A stretch of 64,000 nucleotides of DNA from Azolla caroliniana. Taxonomy: Eukaryota > Polypodiophyta. Location of the stretch: the NCBI GenBank assembly GCA_043228905.1, contig JBHGNT010000014.1:12276001-12340000 (forward strand), written 5' to 3'. Made by a program: the position numbers and the translations under genes. This document shows positions 1 to 13,110 of the stretch, one piece after another; the stretch's first letter is position 1; every line of letters begins with the position of its first letter. The notes under the pieces are model-generated. The model saw only the letters and a list, made by a program, of their open reading frames with translations. It made no database searches and was not told the DNA's origin.

Positions 1-1619
1 CCGGTGGTAGCACCCCATCCGGATCCGCCAACAAGTCTAAGTCCAATTCCGTGGGCACCGTCGTGGGCGCCATCGTCGGCGTGGCGGCCCTCTTCCTCCT
101 CGCCGGCCTCGTCGCCCTCTTCCTCTTCAAGCGCAAGAAGAGGCAGCGCCTCCTTAGAGTGCAAAGCCCCAATACCGTCATCGTCCACCACCCGTCCGAG
201 AATGGCGATGGCGGAGGAGATCTCATGAAGATCACCGTTGCCCCCAACAGCACTGCCAATGGCCGCGTCCACAGCTCTCACAGCGGCCCTAGCGAACACG
301 TGCAAGTGCTCGAGGCCGGGAATTTGGTCATATCCATACAGCTCCTACGGAATGTGACCAACAACTTTAGCGAGGAGAACGTGCTCGGGAAAGGCGGGTT
401 CGGGGTCGTGTACAAAGGCGAGCTCGATGATGGCACCAAGATAGCCGTGAAAAGAATGATATCTTCTGTCGTAAGTAACAAAGGGTTGGATGAATTCCAA
501 GCCGAGATTGCGGTTCTTACCAAGGTTAGGCATCGGCATTTGGTCGCCCTTCTCGGGTATTGCATAGAAGGGAACGAGCGGCTTCTTGTGTATGAATACA
601 TGCCACAAGGAACTTTGAGCCAACATTTGTTCGATTGGAAAGCGTTAGGTTTACAGCCCTTTAGCTGGGACCGACGCCTCAGCATTGCGTTGGACATGGC
701 TAGAGGCGTGGAATATCTACATGGCTTGGCTCAGCAAAGCTTCATTCATCGAGATTTGAAGCCGTCTAATGTGTTGTTAGGAGATGATTTTAGAGCTAAA
801 GTCTCAGATTTCGGGCTGGTTAAGCTTGCTCCTGAAGGGAAAAGTTCGGTGGAAACTAGACTTGCAGGGACCTTTGGATACCTCGCTCCCGAGTATGCTG
901 GTAAGATCCTATGTATATTCTATTCATGTGTGTGGTCTACATATGTTTATATTGATCAGTTCAATGTCTGAATTGCAAAGACTGGGTGCTGTTTTAGCGC
1001 GTAATGTCTTGTTTTGCTCGATCTACGAATATGTATGTATGTATGTATCCGATGATGGTTCTTATTTTATCTTCATCGATCGATCTTTGCAGTTACGGGG
1101 CGAGTTACGACCAAATCTGATGTGTACAGCTTTGGAGTGATGCTAATGGAGCTGTTAACGGGCCGGAAAGCACTGGATGAGACGAGGCCCGAAGAGAGCA
1201 TGCACTTGGTGACATGGTTCGGAAGGTTGATTCGGAACAAGGAGGCAATACTCAACGCGCTGGACCCCGTGATCGAGGTTACCGAGGAGACCACCCGAAG
1301 CATCCTCACCGTGGCCGAGCTGTCAGGACATTGCACCGTGAGGGAGCCACATAAGCGTCCGGACATGAGCCATGCCGTGAATGTATTGTCTCCTCTTGTC
1401 GAGCATTGGAAACCGAATGATGTCCCCGAAGAAGATACAGGTATTGATTTGGGTGAACCTCTCTCCGAGGCTCTTAAGAGATGGCAAGGTATAGAGGATT
1501 CATCATCGTCGGCCAATCTTTCTCAATATCTGGATGGGAACACGAGGGACTCGATTGCGAGCATACCCCCGTGCCCGTTGGAGCTCGCCCACACTTTCGC
1601 ATCGACTGATGGACGGTAG
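1..1619 (+). CDS. TMK-type receptor-like kinase, 3' part (two exons, left edge cut)
   Basis: Plasma-membrane receptor-like Ser/Thr kinase of the TMK family, which in angiosperms acts in cell-surface auxin and growth signalling. The frame is open through the left edge (codons start at base 3), so the leucine-rich-repeat ectodomain lies outside. Visible order: Gly/Ser-rich juxtamembrane stretch, hydrophobic transmembrane helix (about 51-125), stop-transfer KRKKRQR, then the kinase with Gly loop [11 protein letters not shown], Lys in [12 protein letters not shown] (about 747-770) and DFGLV (about 808). Exon 1 ends at 900 before GTAAG. Exon 2 runs 1093-1619, and splicing restores [13 protein letters not shown]. 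The C-terminus ends in STDGR, close to the SADGR tail typical of TMKs, and the stop is TAG at 1617-1619. All kinase catalytic motifs are present, so the gene looks functional. Family assignment is firm; the paralogue is not resolved. Confidence 0.93.
901..1092 (+). other. Intron of the TMK-type kinase gene
   Basis: GT at 901-902 (GTAAGATCC) and AG at 1091-1092 after TCTTTGC. Removing it joins G (900) to TT (1093) to give Val and restores the conserved kinase sequence following the APE motif. The intron is short and T-rich. Confidence 0.92.
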
Positions 1620-2300
1620 ATATTCGGACCAACGGTATTCACATGATTAGGAAAACACTATTTTCTTTCACATAATTTCAATACCGGGGTCCAGCCGGTA
1701 TTTACAGATGTTTATCTTGTAGGTAATGTGAAATTGACTGTTGCTACTTCTTCCTTCCCCCTTTGAAACCATGGATTCATTCATATCTCACAAGGAACTA
1801 CTTACTACTACTACTGCTACTTGGGGGGATTGATTGCTCTTTTTTGATTTATTTATTTTTCCCTGTTATTTCCCATTGAAATCCAAAGATTGATCACTGT
1901 CTAACTCATTCTTTTTCCTCCATTAATTCATAAGCCTCCGTTTGTCTTAGATAGAAAAAAAAAAAACTGACAATTGTTTTGGAAAAGTGTATGCAACAAC
2001 TAAGAAAGTGGTTTTGCTCTGCTTTTTTCTTTATACATACCGTATTAAGTTCCCAAGTTCCAGATTACATATGTGCCATTTCTACTCACTTTTTAGTGCT
2101 GTCTTTTCTGTTCTTTCATTTTTATTTATATTGTTGCTTGACAATGAGAATTTCAAATGTACAACATAATTGTGTTTGTTCTATCAGCATTATGAACAGA
2201 TTTTGATATGGATCTAGTAGAAGATTTGAGAATGCACACTTGTGAACCATGTGATTGAAGGGTGTAGACAAAAATGGTTCCTTATTCCTCTTCCTAGGGT
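1620..2300. other. TMK 3' flank, no gene seen
   Basis: Holds the presumed 3' untranslated region of the kinase (T-rich, poly-A tract near 1955) and then AT-rich DNA. Short open frames here have no recognisable content. Confidence 0.5.
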
Positions 2301-2310
2301 GATTTCCTCA

Positions 2311-2600
2311 ATGGTATTGTGTTATTTTAGGAATGATTGTATGAACTCTTCGCCTCCCCTATGGATGTAGCTTTAACTTTGATGGAGCTTCCAGATCAAC
2401 TTACCTAGATGGTATTGTGCTATTTTGAGGTTGTTTGCATCACCTCTTCTTTAACATTGATGGATATGGACTTTACCAATGTGGAGCTTTTGGATTAACT
2501 TAGAGAATTACCTAGATGGTATAGTGTTATTTTGGGAGGTAATGCATAACTTCCTAGATGGCATTGTGCTATTTTGGGGTTGATTGCATCACCCCTTTGT
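2311..2600. repeat. Imperfect short tandem repeats
   Basis: An 18-bp core like ATGGTATTGTGCTATTTT recurs at about 2311, 2409, 2516 and 2558 with diverged spacers (98, 107 and 42 bp). The second to fourth copies follow CCTAG, and several are followed by TGCATCACC-like sequence. This looks like an old decayed tandem array. Confidence 0.55.
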
Positions 2601-4014
2601 TGCCTTAGATGTATATAAATAACCTCATCAAATCGACCTTTTGGATTCTCTTTGATTTTATTTCAAACATGCCACACTGTTATCCTAGTGCTCTATTGTT
2701 GTTTTCAACATCTAGCTTGTGTGTTTTCAAAGGACGAAATACATCAGCTACAGCTTCCTGAATCCATTGGCTACTTTTGAATATGATCAAATACTTGACT
2801 AAGGCTTTCGATGTCTATCACTTCTACACATCCATCATGTCCTAGACTAAGGTTGGTGCTTGGTACATCGACATTAAAACAATAGATTTGCAACCAACTA
2901 AATGACAGTGGTTGATGTGATAGTGTAAACAAAATAGGTCCATTTCTTCTGTTTGGGTTACAGTCAAGTTTTGTATGTCAAACTTGTATCAATATGCCAG
3001 TGCAACACATGCACAATGAACTAATGCGTCAACGAGAGACCTCACATCACTAGTTGTGTCAATGAACATGTGTGCAACATAAAGGAAGGGACAAGCATTT
3101 CATGCTCTATGTTAATTTTGGCACAAAACATCTCTCAAGCTTGCATGATCTCATGCTTCTATTAAAATGTGTACAAAAGATCGAGACAAAGATATAAAGA
3201 GAGACACATCACATGCTTTTGGTTGTGTGTTTGTTTGCAAGTCAAATGTCATACACCAAAATTGTACAGAAGACTATAAGGGATATATTTTTTAGATTGT
3301 AAAATAGCATGTGTGTCTCGACATAACCAATCATTTATTCTATCCTTGATTACTCTTGCTAAATTGATCAATGTTGCATCGCTTTTCATATTGTTGAGAT
3401 TAACATATATTATATAAATATTGCCTAGCATATTGATGTGTAGCCTGTAGGTAGAAACCTAGATTTTCGTTGTAAAAAAAATCCTTAGTTAAAAAGGACC
3501 AAGACAAATGTTGTATGGCAAAATCGAAAGATTACATGAATTATATGAAAAGAAAAGTGTCTCCAAGCTTCACTATCCATACATTATTAGTTTGTTTGTC
3601 TTACAACATGGTACAATTTCTCTCACATTCGTCCAATGTTAATTGGTATTTTAGTAATGTTCGTTGGTGTATTCCCCACTCTTAGTTATAGAAGACAAAC
3701 CACTCTTTTTTTATCAAATATGTTGCTTTTTATTGCCTTAGGTGAGCTTACATTGGTTCTAATCAAGAGATGGGCAACTAGTTCTAAAGTTATGCACTCG
3801 GATAAGAAAAGGGAAACTATCACAAATATTGACTTTTTGTGTGATATTTTTTATGTTCATATTCCTTTTTTAAATTTTCACATGGTGTTTGAGCTGGTAG
3901 AATATTACAACACAAGAACATTTACAACAATACTTGAGAGAGTTGCATGCCAGTTCTTGAATTGGGATAAACCAATCATAGCATATGTTCACTATTGATC
4001 CTTGCTTCCTTTGT
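2601..4014. other. Gene-poor AT-rich intergenic DNA
   Basis: No exon-like sequence, RNA gene or mobile-element hallmark recognised. A 120-codon open frame at 3636-3998 has no family motif and AT-driven composition. Confidence 0.5.
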
Positions 4015-4320
4015 TTATTGTCAATCGAGAGTTCTCACATTTAGAGTTGCAACATTTCTTACTAATCCTTACAAAACAAAGGAGATTGAATTTTGTATAA
4101 AGGCCAATCTACGTACATTCATGCATACCCAATAGAGGGTAACAACAACTCGCTCCTCATTAAATCCTTATTGTCAATCGAGAGTTCTCACATTTAGAGT
4201 TGCAACATTTCTTACTAATCCTTACAAAACAAAGGAGATTGAATTTTGTATAAAGGCCAATCTACGTACATTCATGCATACCCAATAGAGGGTAACAACA
4301 ACTCGCTCCTCATTAAATCC
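4015..4320. repeat. Perfect tandem duplication of a 153-bp unit
   Basis: Bases 4015-4167 and 4168-4320 read the same by eye, starting TTATTGTCAATCG and ending CATTAAATCC. No difference was seen, so the duplication is recent, or an assembly artefact at this site. Confidence 0.93.
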
Positions 4321-7300
4321 TACTTCATTGATTTGAGCCAATTTTGTAATGGCTTAAAGATATATCAAGAAATGTCGACAAATACACATATCTGAAATCT
4401 AAAGTACATGTTTTTTCACCATTACTTAGGGATTAAGTTGATATCTAAAAACAATGATAAGTCATTATAGAACATTGCAATCGATACACAAAGTTCTCGG
4501 AAAATAAATGATGATGTTCATATTTGGTAAGTGTGGGCCTAGCATCAGAACTTGTACTTTAGATGTGGATGCCTCGTGTAGGATAAGTTGGAGCCCACAT
4601 CTTCAATTTATGTGTGAGGCGAGACTATAGAGTTTCACATGTACATAGATCCCCAAAATGGTTTTTTAGGTTTGCCCAACTAAGTATCGTGTTAAAGTGT
4701 CATGCAAGCTTGTTGTATTTGTGTTATTTGTTGGTGTCATAGTCTATTTTGATCCAATTGTTGTGTTTTTGCATAATAGTGAGCGCATACACAATTGTAT
4801 GTGGTTGTTTATGATTTGTTGGCCTATCCAACGGCTTGAGGCTGTTGTATAATGCACCTTCTTTGGTTGCTTATTAAAGCGTGTAACCATTTCTAAATGT
4901 TAAAGCACAATGTATTTATTGTCAATTGAATGTGAGCATGAGAGGTTTTTTATTCTTCTTAATAGCTTTTGGTTGGCCTTTGAAACATAGAAAGCATTCC
5001 CCCAAAGATAAGTATAGACATTGTTTCCATCCAAAACATTTTTTTGAGAAAGTTAAGAGGTTTTGTTGAAATTGAGGAAATATTATTTGGATTCCTTGGG
5101 GTTGTTGATTTTGTGAGTGCAAATTGCGAGAAGGATCTATTCATAACATTTTCACAATCTAAGTACATATTTTCATAAAATTTCCCAATATAATCCAATG
5201 CATTAAAGACATAAACATATAGTTGGACAAGCAACAAATTGTGGCCAAAGAAAAGAGATTTTATAATGTTTGACATAAATATATCTAAGCAAATATGCTA
5301 ACAAACATCTTGCAATCTCAATCTCAATTTATCTTGGAAGTTGTGTGCAATCCATGCAAATAGATCAAAGAAGTGATCAACATGGTAAGTCTAGTTTATA
5401 ATTGAAATATGGCGTAGTATATGTGACATCTCGATGGGAGGTAAATGGATATGCTCAATAACTCTACTTATCCATGAGTAACTCTACTAATTGGAGTAAT
5501 CAATGTGCATGCTTTTCTTGTAAATTCATGTGTGATTTAAAATGTGTAGTTTTGAGTACCAAGTATGTTGTCTAGCTAAAGGGCACCCTAATAGTCCCAA
5601 TTCTTTTCTAACATCCTACATATGTATGTATCTTCAATCCATGATTTCACAAAGTAGATTGCATGACGTTGAAGTGTAGGTGTAGTCAATATTTAAGTAA
5701 TGGGAATTCAAATTCACCTAGCATGGTAAAGCGTCTATATGCAAATTCCACAAAAGAAAGATCACAATAACCACCACCAAGGGTATTGGGTAGTCGTAGC
5801 AATACAATGTTCGTAACATGGGTAACAACCGCACGTGGCCACACAACACTAAACTAAACACAATACGAAACAACCCAATCAACCACCTTTTTCTTTGTGG
5901 CAAAGTAGATTCTTGTTTTCGAATAATGAGAAATCAAGGCACACCTAGGAAATTAAAAAAACAAATTAAACAACATCCACTAAGAAAGAATATTAAGACA
6001 ATTGCATGAAAAGAGCATAGGAATGCACAACTAACGTAATATTTCATAGTTCCTTTCTAAAAACAAGATATGGAAAGTAAACTCACTCGACCAATGTATG
6101 AATTGTATACACCATAGTCCGTTACAAGAATAACAAACATCTGTACATTGGCATCAACAAGAAAAGGCTTGTCCATATTCACAATATACTTTTTAGTAGA
6201 TCAATGGTCTACAAGTGGCAACACAAGCACTATGATGAAAATGTATTTACACGATTTCAGATTTCCAAAACTCCGTAAATGGCATCAACACAAAAGAATC
6301 ACACCAGAGCAATGATGTATATCTATGACACGAGTTCGCATTTCCCAAAGTAGCATCAATTTTACAAAGGCTAAAATCCCATCCTACTACTTTGAAACTC
6401 TTCAATGTGAGCTTATCCTTGAATATTGGAAAACGTTTTCTATTACTTTGGGATTACCCTCCCACGTAAAACATTTGTACGATGAATACTTCCTTTCGAA
6501 CTGAGAACGCCAGAAATGAAGCATGTGGACAACATTATTAGACCATCACATGTTCCCAAAAAGGTGCATTCACATACTAGATTCACCATCCCTTATGTCG
6601 GGCCTCTTCACATGCTACAAGCACCCATTCAGATACAATCTCGAATATAAATATTGTTGGCAACGTAACAAAACTAAACATCATGCATAGCTCCTTGTTC
6701 CACATAGAACAAAGAACAGACGCTGTTTTATTATGAATTAAGCTGATCTGAATTAAAATGGGTCCAACAGATTGAAACACTTTGAATCTGAAAATCGCTT
6801 GCCATTTTCAAATGCATTAAACAAGTTATTAACTTAAAATCATGCTCCAACAATCATATCAACATTAACTATCACTGACATGAAGACAATCCCTCTTCTT
6901 GGTAAAAATTTAGTGAAAGGTAAACAATAATAAGATGAAAGCACATTCGTGCATAATCGCTATAGTACTCTTTATGCTTATTTGCACATATCTATGAATC
7001 ACGATCTACTAAATTATGAACAAAATGGTTAGAACCAAACATTTAGGCATTATTTTATGAAGTCAATGTGTTAGGATTTCCCAGTTAACAATGATAATGA
7101 AAAATAGGGTTTAGCTCTAAACCCATTTCTTGTTATAATACCAAAAGAATCACCAGATGATAACGGGAAATACCAAAACAATGGTAATGTACATTTACGA
7201 GCATAGTATTTACAAAAAAATTGCTTATCAAGCAACATTTAACTCTTCCTAAATTTAAATGCCTCGAGTGGTGTTGAAATAAAAAAATACCAAAAAGGCA

Positions 7301-7422
7301 TATGCTAGCACTGAGGGCACACAAGACAATTTAAATTAACACTTGCCATCATCATGTAAGAGAAAGAAAAGGCTATACTTCTAGCATATCCCATGTACCA
7401 ATTTTTTGTAGGAAAATTATAT
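4321..7422. other. Gene-poor AT-rich intergenic DNA
   Basis: Roughly 3.1 kb without convincing exons, RNA genes or terminal repeats. Small open frames on both strands look random. Confidence 0.5.
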
Positions 7423-7552
7423 GGTAAAAAAGTCATGCTAAATACAGTAACAGAAGCAATTGAAAGACCATTCCTTGACTTTCCTAACACATTGGCATTG
7501 CTACTTGCAATGGTTTCATATTTCTCTGTAGTAGAAGAGCTATTCAACATAT
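7423..7552 (-). pseudogene. Partial duplicate of the last exon of the Raf-like kinase
   Basis: This stretch resembles 7579-7708, the 3' end of the kinase gene, at an offset of about 156 bp. On the minus strand it encodes NSSSTTEKYETIASSNANV followed by LGKSRNGL, against [19 protein letters not shown] and LGKSRNGL in the gene. It carries only the variable C-terminal tail, no kinase domain, and several substitutions. It is probably a decayed tandem duplication inside or just past the 3' untranslated region. Confidence 0.75.
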
Positions 7553-7592
7553 ACCCTTTTTTTAAAGAAAATCACAAGGTGAAAAAGTCATG

Positions 7593-10357
7593 CTAAATAC
7601 AGTAACGAAAGCAATCGAAGAGACCATTTCTCGACTTTCCTAACACATCAGGATTGCTACTTGTAATGGTTTCTTCTTTGTCTATAGTAGAAGAGCTATT
7701 CGACATCTCTTTTGGGATTGGAAAGCTCTTGGAGACAATCTGTATTTGTGGGGCGACTTTTTCAGATGTGGATACCGTGGACAAAAAGGAGGTTAGCATA
7801 CGTACCACCTGAGCAAAGTTGGGCCGGACATTGGGATCTTCGGCCCAGCATGATTGCATTATGAACACTAACTCATCAGGTAGATTTAAATTATCTGAAA
7901 GTGTTGGTCTTGTTCCCTATGGAAGATAAAATAAAATTTAAATAAATTAACTCATAAATTGTTTAGCTGAATTAACACATACGCTTAAATTACCCAAAAT
8001 GGTTGGTTTTCTTCAATGTGAAATTGTTTAGCTGAATTAACACATACGCTTAAATTACCCAAAATGGTTGGTTTTGTTCAATGTGAAAGATAAACACATA
8101 ATTTTAAGTGGAAGTACATCAAACTATCCCTCATTATTTTCACAGAGATTCCCCAAAATACTTAAACCAGGAAAAGAGTTGGGGGGGGGGGAGGGGGGCA
8201 TTTTGGTGAGTTTCCAAAAACTTAAACCAGGAAAAAAAACAAGAAAAAGCATTAACATAGAAGCAATGAAAAATCTTTCTTAGTGTTTCAATGGGATTCC
8301 TTACTTTAAAAGCTGCTGCATATGCTGCTTGCAAGTTGGACATGCCCTCGAAAGGCATATGATTCGTTAGAAGCTCCCACAAAACAATCGCAAAGCTATA
8401 TACATCAACTTTATTATTGTAATGTTTCTTCTCCCCATTACGCAATGTAACTGTACTGTACAACTGTATTCATGAAGCAAAAAAGCACCAAAAAAAAATC
8501 AAGAGACACTCTTGCAGTATAAAAACAAAAAACACTTTCACGTTAATTGTAGTTTATGGTGTTTAGGGGGGAAAACTCTGACATTTTTCCCCCAAAATAC
8601 CCATCAGCTTTTTGTTTATTTCCCAAGACGCCCCTTAGTCAGCCCCCAAAGCACAATTACAGCAGTCAAATATCATCCCATGAAAGTGAGCATTTATAAT
8701 GACTGTTTATGCCCTTCTCTCTAAGGTTTGACATAGGGCGTTTAGAAAAAACAAAAACCTCATGGAATTTGTCGATATAAAGAAAAATGCAGGGGATATT
8801 TCAAAGTTTTATTTTCTTATTATTAGTATGGAAGCGAAAAGATCAATGCAAACAAAACCTCAGGTGCCATCCATCTATAAGTTCCTGTCTCAGCTGTCAT
8901 CATCTCTGTTAATGTTTCTTCCCTCGCTAACCCAAAATCCACAAGCTTTACAGTCTTTTGATCAGCCGTCAATAGAAGATTATCTATATTGCCAAGCCCA
9001 CAAAGAAAAAAAATTATGATCTCTTTATGTAGTGATAAGTGTCACTGTCTCATCAAAACTCCCACACTTGTAATGATGACAAAAAATCGTGTCAAATCTA
9101 AAAATTTATCTTACATTGTTTTCTGATATTACATTGTTTGTCTTCATGTGGGAAGCCAGATGGCTGTACTTACATACATAGGATTACATGAATATACCAT
9201 GTGTCTATGAGCATAAATATACATGACTACATGTTTGCATAATGATGATAGGTGTATGACTCCACAAACACAACAAACAAGTAGAGAGATCTCCATATGT
9301 ATATAGATGCACATAAATTATGCATTACTCTAGAATATGCATTGGATGAGAAGGCAAAAAAATTATAAAACTATTAGTTATGCCATTTGCAAAGAGATTG
9401 TTAAAAGAGCTTTACAACACTGAAATTGATTATTGATATTGACAGCGATTGTAATGATTAAAAAACTATGGTCTTAAGTCAGCATTACCAGGTTTGAGAT
9501 CACGATGGATAATGCCATGTTTGTGAAGGCAATCCATGGCCTCAGCGATATCCAATGCGAATTTCACCGCAAGATTTTGGTCCAACCTTTTTGGCCTCAT
9601 GCTCAATAATAATTTCTTTAATGATCCTCCTTGTAATAGTTCTGTTACTACAACCATTACCGTTGGTTCCTTGCATGCTCCAATGAACTGATAATACATA
9701 ATAAAACAATCTCATTTGAGTAGTAAATCATCGCAACCAATCACCTAATAATATGTTAGCTATATATACACACACAGAAAAAATATATATAACTAACAGA
9801 ATCCCAATATATAGAAGTATAGAACTAGCATAAATATACCACTCTTCATTGTAATATGTAAACCATTTCTTTATTAAATTGTTTCTTACCTTCACAAGGT
9901 TCTTATGCTGTACTCTGCATAGAAATGTGACTTCCCGTGCAAATCTGCTCCCTCGTTTTGCCACTTCTTCAGGTGTTCCATTCATTTGAACCAACTTCAA
10001 TGCTACACTCTGTTCCTTGTACCTGTCAAAGATGAAACAAGGAAAACCAACAACATAAAAAAGATGCAATAACTTATAATACAAGTGTTTGCTTGGGTAT
10101 TTTTTTGCAAAGATATATATGGCAAAAACTTACTTGCCCTCATAAACTTTTCCATGGGCACCTTCTCCAATCCTTGGTCCGACAAATAGAAGCTTTGGAT
10201 CGATCCGCCATCTTTCATCGATTATAAACTCGTCTGTTCCAAAATCTGAGCTATGGATAGAAACAGGACTATCTCTTCCTCCTCCATCTGGCAAAACCCT
10301 AGCACCACTTCTCATTACATCTTTCCTATCCAGTTGGGTTCCTTCCATTGAACTCAT
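7593..10357 (-). CDS. Raf-like (ATN1-type) MAPKKK family protein kinase, six exons
   Basis: Cytosolic Ser/Thr (dual-specificity-like) kinase of the plant Raf-like C group, like Arabidopsis ATN1. Exons on the minus strand: 10357-10134, 10022-9890, 9687-9489, 8983-8859, 8463-8305 and 7916-7593, all with GT-AG junctions and consistent phase, giving 387 codons plus stop. Motifs in order: [20 protein letters not shown] (Gly loop), VALK lysine, FAREV, HRDLKPDNLLL (the Asp codon is rebuilt across exons 3 and 4), [18 protein letters not shown], then [20 protein letters not shown] and [11 protein letters not shown]. All catalytic residues are present. The serine-rich tail after the kinase domain is family-variable. 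Length is near the 346-356 residues usual for the group. Only the family, not the pathway role, can be claimed. The start at 10357 gives a plausible N-terminus, with no homologous alternative seen upstream. Confidence 0.92.
7956..8085. repeat. Two 65-bp tandem copies inside the last intron of the Raf-like kinase
   Basis: AATTGTTTAGCTGAATTAAC recurs at an offset of 65 bp (about 7956-8020 and 8021-8085). One mismatch was seen (TTTTC against TTTTG). It lies in the intron between exons 5 and 6. A G-rich tract follows at 8180-8197. Confidence 0.85.
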
Positions 10358-10989
10358 TTGTATTTTCTTTTTAACTAACTCTGCGATTCAACCTAGAACC
10401 AGTGTAATCTTGACTAGTATCTCTTTCTACATATCTGACTCTACAACAATTTTCCAGGGTAATCTTATAATCTAGGCTCTCCTTGATATGCGTAAAGAAT
10501 CTAGCTTTTTTTCCAGAATAATCTCATCATAAGGGTCACTTTTACATTTGCATTTTTAGACTCTCTTTAACATAATTCTGCATTTCCCAGTGTAATTGCA
10601 GCATATTGATCCTTATACCTGTGAACCTAGCATTCTCCAATGCAAGCTCATCGTGCGAGTCACTTTACGAATGTGAAATTTTCTTTCACGCCAGAATTAA
10701 GGCCATCACCAAGGCTTTTGTACAAATGAGAATTTTAGTTTGCTTTGCCAGTGTTAAGACCGTCATCAAGGTTCTTTTACATATGTGAAATCTTAACATT
10801 TTTCCAGCGCCAAGATCATCATGTAGGTCTTTTTTGTTAAAATGAAGGTTCTAGGTTCTCTTCATCCACACTTCTGAGGGGTATTAAACCAAATAATTCT
10901 GATAATATTCTTATGCCAACCCACTCTTCTTAGATAGACACATTTTTTGACGCTTTCACCTATGTGTGAGAAAATGGAAAATCTTGAGT

Positions 10990-11480
10990 TAGACTCAATA
11001 ATCAGATTCTTTTTTTGAATCTTTGTTTAGTTTCAATGGTCTGAGAATTTCTGAGATTATCTCCTGAGTCAGAGAATTTCTGCTTACCTTCAGTACTCCG
11101 AAATTTTCGGAAAACCTCCCAAAAATAGAGGTATCTCTGTTTAGCTTCGGTACTCAGAAATTTTGGGATTTTCTCCCAACGCAGACAAACTCTGTTTAGC
11201 TTCAAGCTTAGAATTTTTTAGATTCCCTCCCAAAACAGAGAATCCTGGTTAGCTTCAGTACTCTGAATTTTTGGAATTCCCTCGCAAACAGAGAACTTTT
11301 GGGATTTCCTCCCCAAATTAGAGAACCCCTGTTTAGCTTCAATACTCGGAATTTTGAGATTCTACACCAACTGAAGAATCTTACGATAGATTCAAAACCC
11401 AGATTTTCTTGAGGTTCCCCTCTAAGCAGAGGAAATTGACTTTAGATTCAAAAACTCAGATTGTTTTGAGATACTCTTCC
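10990..11480. repeat. Decayed tandem repeats upstream of the Raf-like kinase
   Basis: Core TGTTTAGCTTC with flanking GAATTTTTGGGATTTCCTCC-type sequence recurs at about 11138, 11193, 11247 and 11330 (period near 55 bp, then 83 bp). Units are diverged by substitutions and indels. Short open frames here are by-products of the repeat. Confidence 0.65.
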
Positions 11481-11800
11481 AAGCAGGGAGTACACAAATA
11501 AATGAAGGTCCTTCAAACTATAGGACGAAATCCTGGGAGGTATTAAAACTCTCTTAGCACCATTATCAAGCTCCAATTTCAAAAAATGAGAATTTGAATC
11601 TAGAAATTGAGATGCAGATCTAAAACAATAAAATACAGAGAATTTCTGAGAGCTTGAAACGCCCACATTATGTTACCATTTTCAGAGACCTAATCTAGAG
11701 ACCAGAAAAATATTAAGAGCCCAAAACGAAGAAGAAGAAGAAGACGATGATGATGATGGTGATGATGATGATGAGGAAGAAGAAGAAGAAGAAGACGACA

Positions 11801-11810
11801 GAAACCCTAG
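11801..11810 (-). promoter_or_regulatory. Telo-box-like element
   Basis: GAAACCCTAG on the plus strand (CTAGGGTTTC on the minus strand) matches the AAACCCTA telo-box common near plant transcription starts, and lies in the GA/CT-rich putative leader of the Raf-like kinase. Confidence 0.5.
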
Positions 11811-11920
11811 CTGAAATCTCTTCTTTCTTTCTTTCTCTTTCTCTCTCTTTCTCCCTCAGAGTCTCTTATTCAATAGCCATTGTTCAACATTGAAGATCAA
11901 TAATGATAAATTTTACCACA

Positions 11921-12072
<152 letters not shown>

Positions 12073-12073
12073 T

Positions 12074-12245
12074 CTCTGTCTATGTCTATGTCTATGTCTA
12101 TGTCTATGTCTATGTCTATGTCTATGTCTATGTCTATGTCTATGTCTATGTCTATGTCTATGTCTATGTCTATGTCTATGTCTATGTCTATGTCTATGTC
12201 TATGTCTATGTCTATGTCTATGTCTATGTCTATGTCTATGTCTAT
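12074..12245. repeat. (TATGTC)n hexamer microsatellite
   Basis: About 28 copies of TATGTC, following one TCTGTC unit at the switch point. It differs from the array to its left only by G to C at the sixth base. Confidence 0.97.
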
Positions 12246-12639
12246 TGCATGTGCATGTACATGTGTATGGGATGTGATTTCCCACCACTATTATAATTTA
12301 TATTGATAAAATTTACCACATACATATGTGTATGCATGCAGACACATTGTGGTTTCTCACCAGTAATATAATTAAAGGAAAAGCTCTCCAACAATCTTTG
12401 ATTTTCTTTATTTTCGAGACTTCTGTTGAGGTTTTTGTTATTTCCCGGTACGTCTTTGGGTTCAAAAGACAAAAAAAAGATGGGGTGCACAGGGATGAGA
12501 CCGTATAATTGCTCTAAGTAGATTGCTTAAGAAGGGTTGAATCGAGGGCATTTAGGGAAAAGGTAAAAACTGCAAGGGTAATTTCAGACTCTTTATTGGT
12601 ATGGCAAGTCTCGAGATGTATGTCATCATATATGTGGAT

Positions 12640-13110
12640 AGATAGTTAGGCTTCAAACATTCATACACTTGTATATATGTACATATACACATCATACATG
12701 CATCAGTTCATGTACTAGTAGATATATTTCACAATTTAGTCCTAGTCAAAAGCAATTTTGATCGCAACTATATAAGGCTATATATGTACGTGTCCATATG
12801 TATACAAAGATAGATAGCCCACACATTGAACATTCATTCACTCATTCATATACATGTAGACACCTACGTACAATCATGTATCAGATTTAACGAATCGGAA
12901 GCGTGGTCAAAACAATTTTTTATTGTGCTTATACGAGACTATGTGTATGTGTAGATGTATGCATGGATCGATATTAAAATGTTGAACATTCATTCATACA
13001 TGTGCATACATAGATGTATACATATGCTCTTGTATTTAGATTTCCCAATTCAAATGCCTAGTCAAAACAAATTGGTAAATTGGTTTGCATGTATATGGGG
13101 CTGTTTTGAA
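12640..13110. repeat. Diverged tandem repeats, units of about 130-185 bp
   Basis: Recurring landmarks: AACATTCATTCA-like sequence (about 12655, 12827, 12983), then TACATATACAC/ATACATGTAGAC-like, then CTAGTCAAAA/GGTCAAAACAA, then TATATGTACGTG-like. Three decayed units; no coding content. Confidence 0.5.

Larger units (their letters stand above)
10358..11880 (-). promoter_or_regulatory. Putative leader and promoter region of the Raf-like kinase
   Basis: Upstream of the kinase start. The far end, read on the minus strand, is a CT/GA-rich stretch (about 11870-11700) containing CTAGGGTTTC and CTTC/CATCAT repeats, the composition typical of plant 5' untranslated leaders. If transcription starts near 11870, an intron must be removed before 10357; the sequence alone does not fix its borders. 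Confidence 0.4.

Noticed and set aside
3636-3998. 120-codon plus-strand frame with hydrophobic N-terminus
   Set aside because: AT-driven composition, no domain, no splice or neighbour support.
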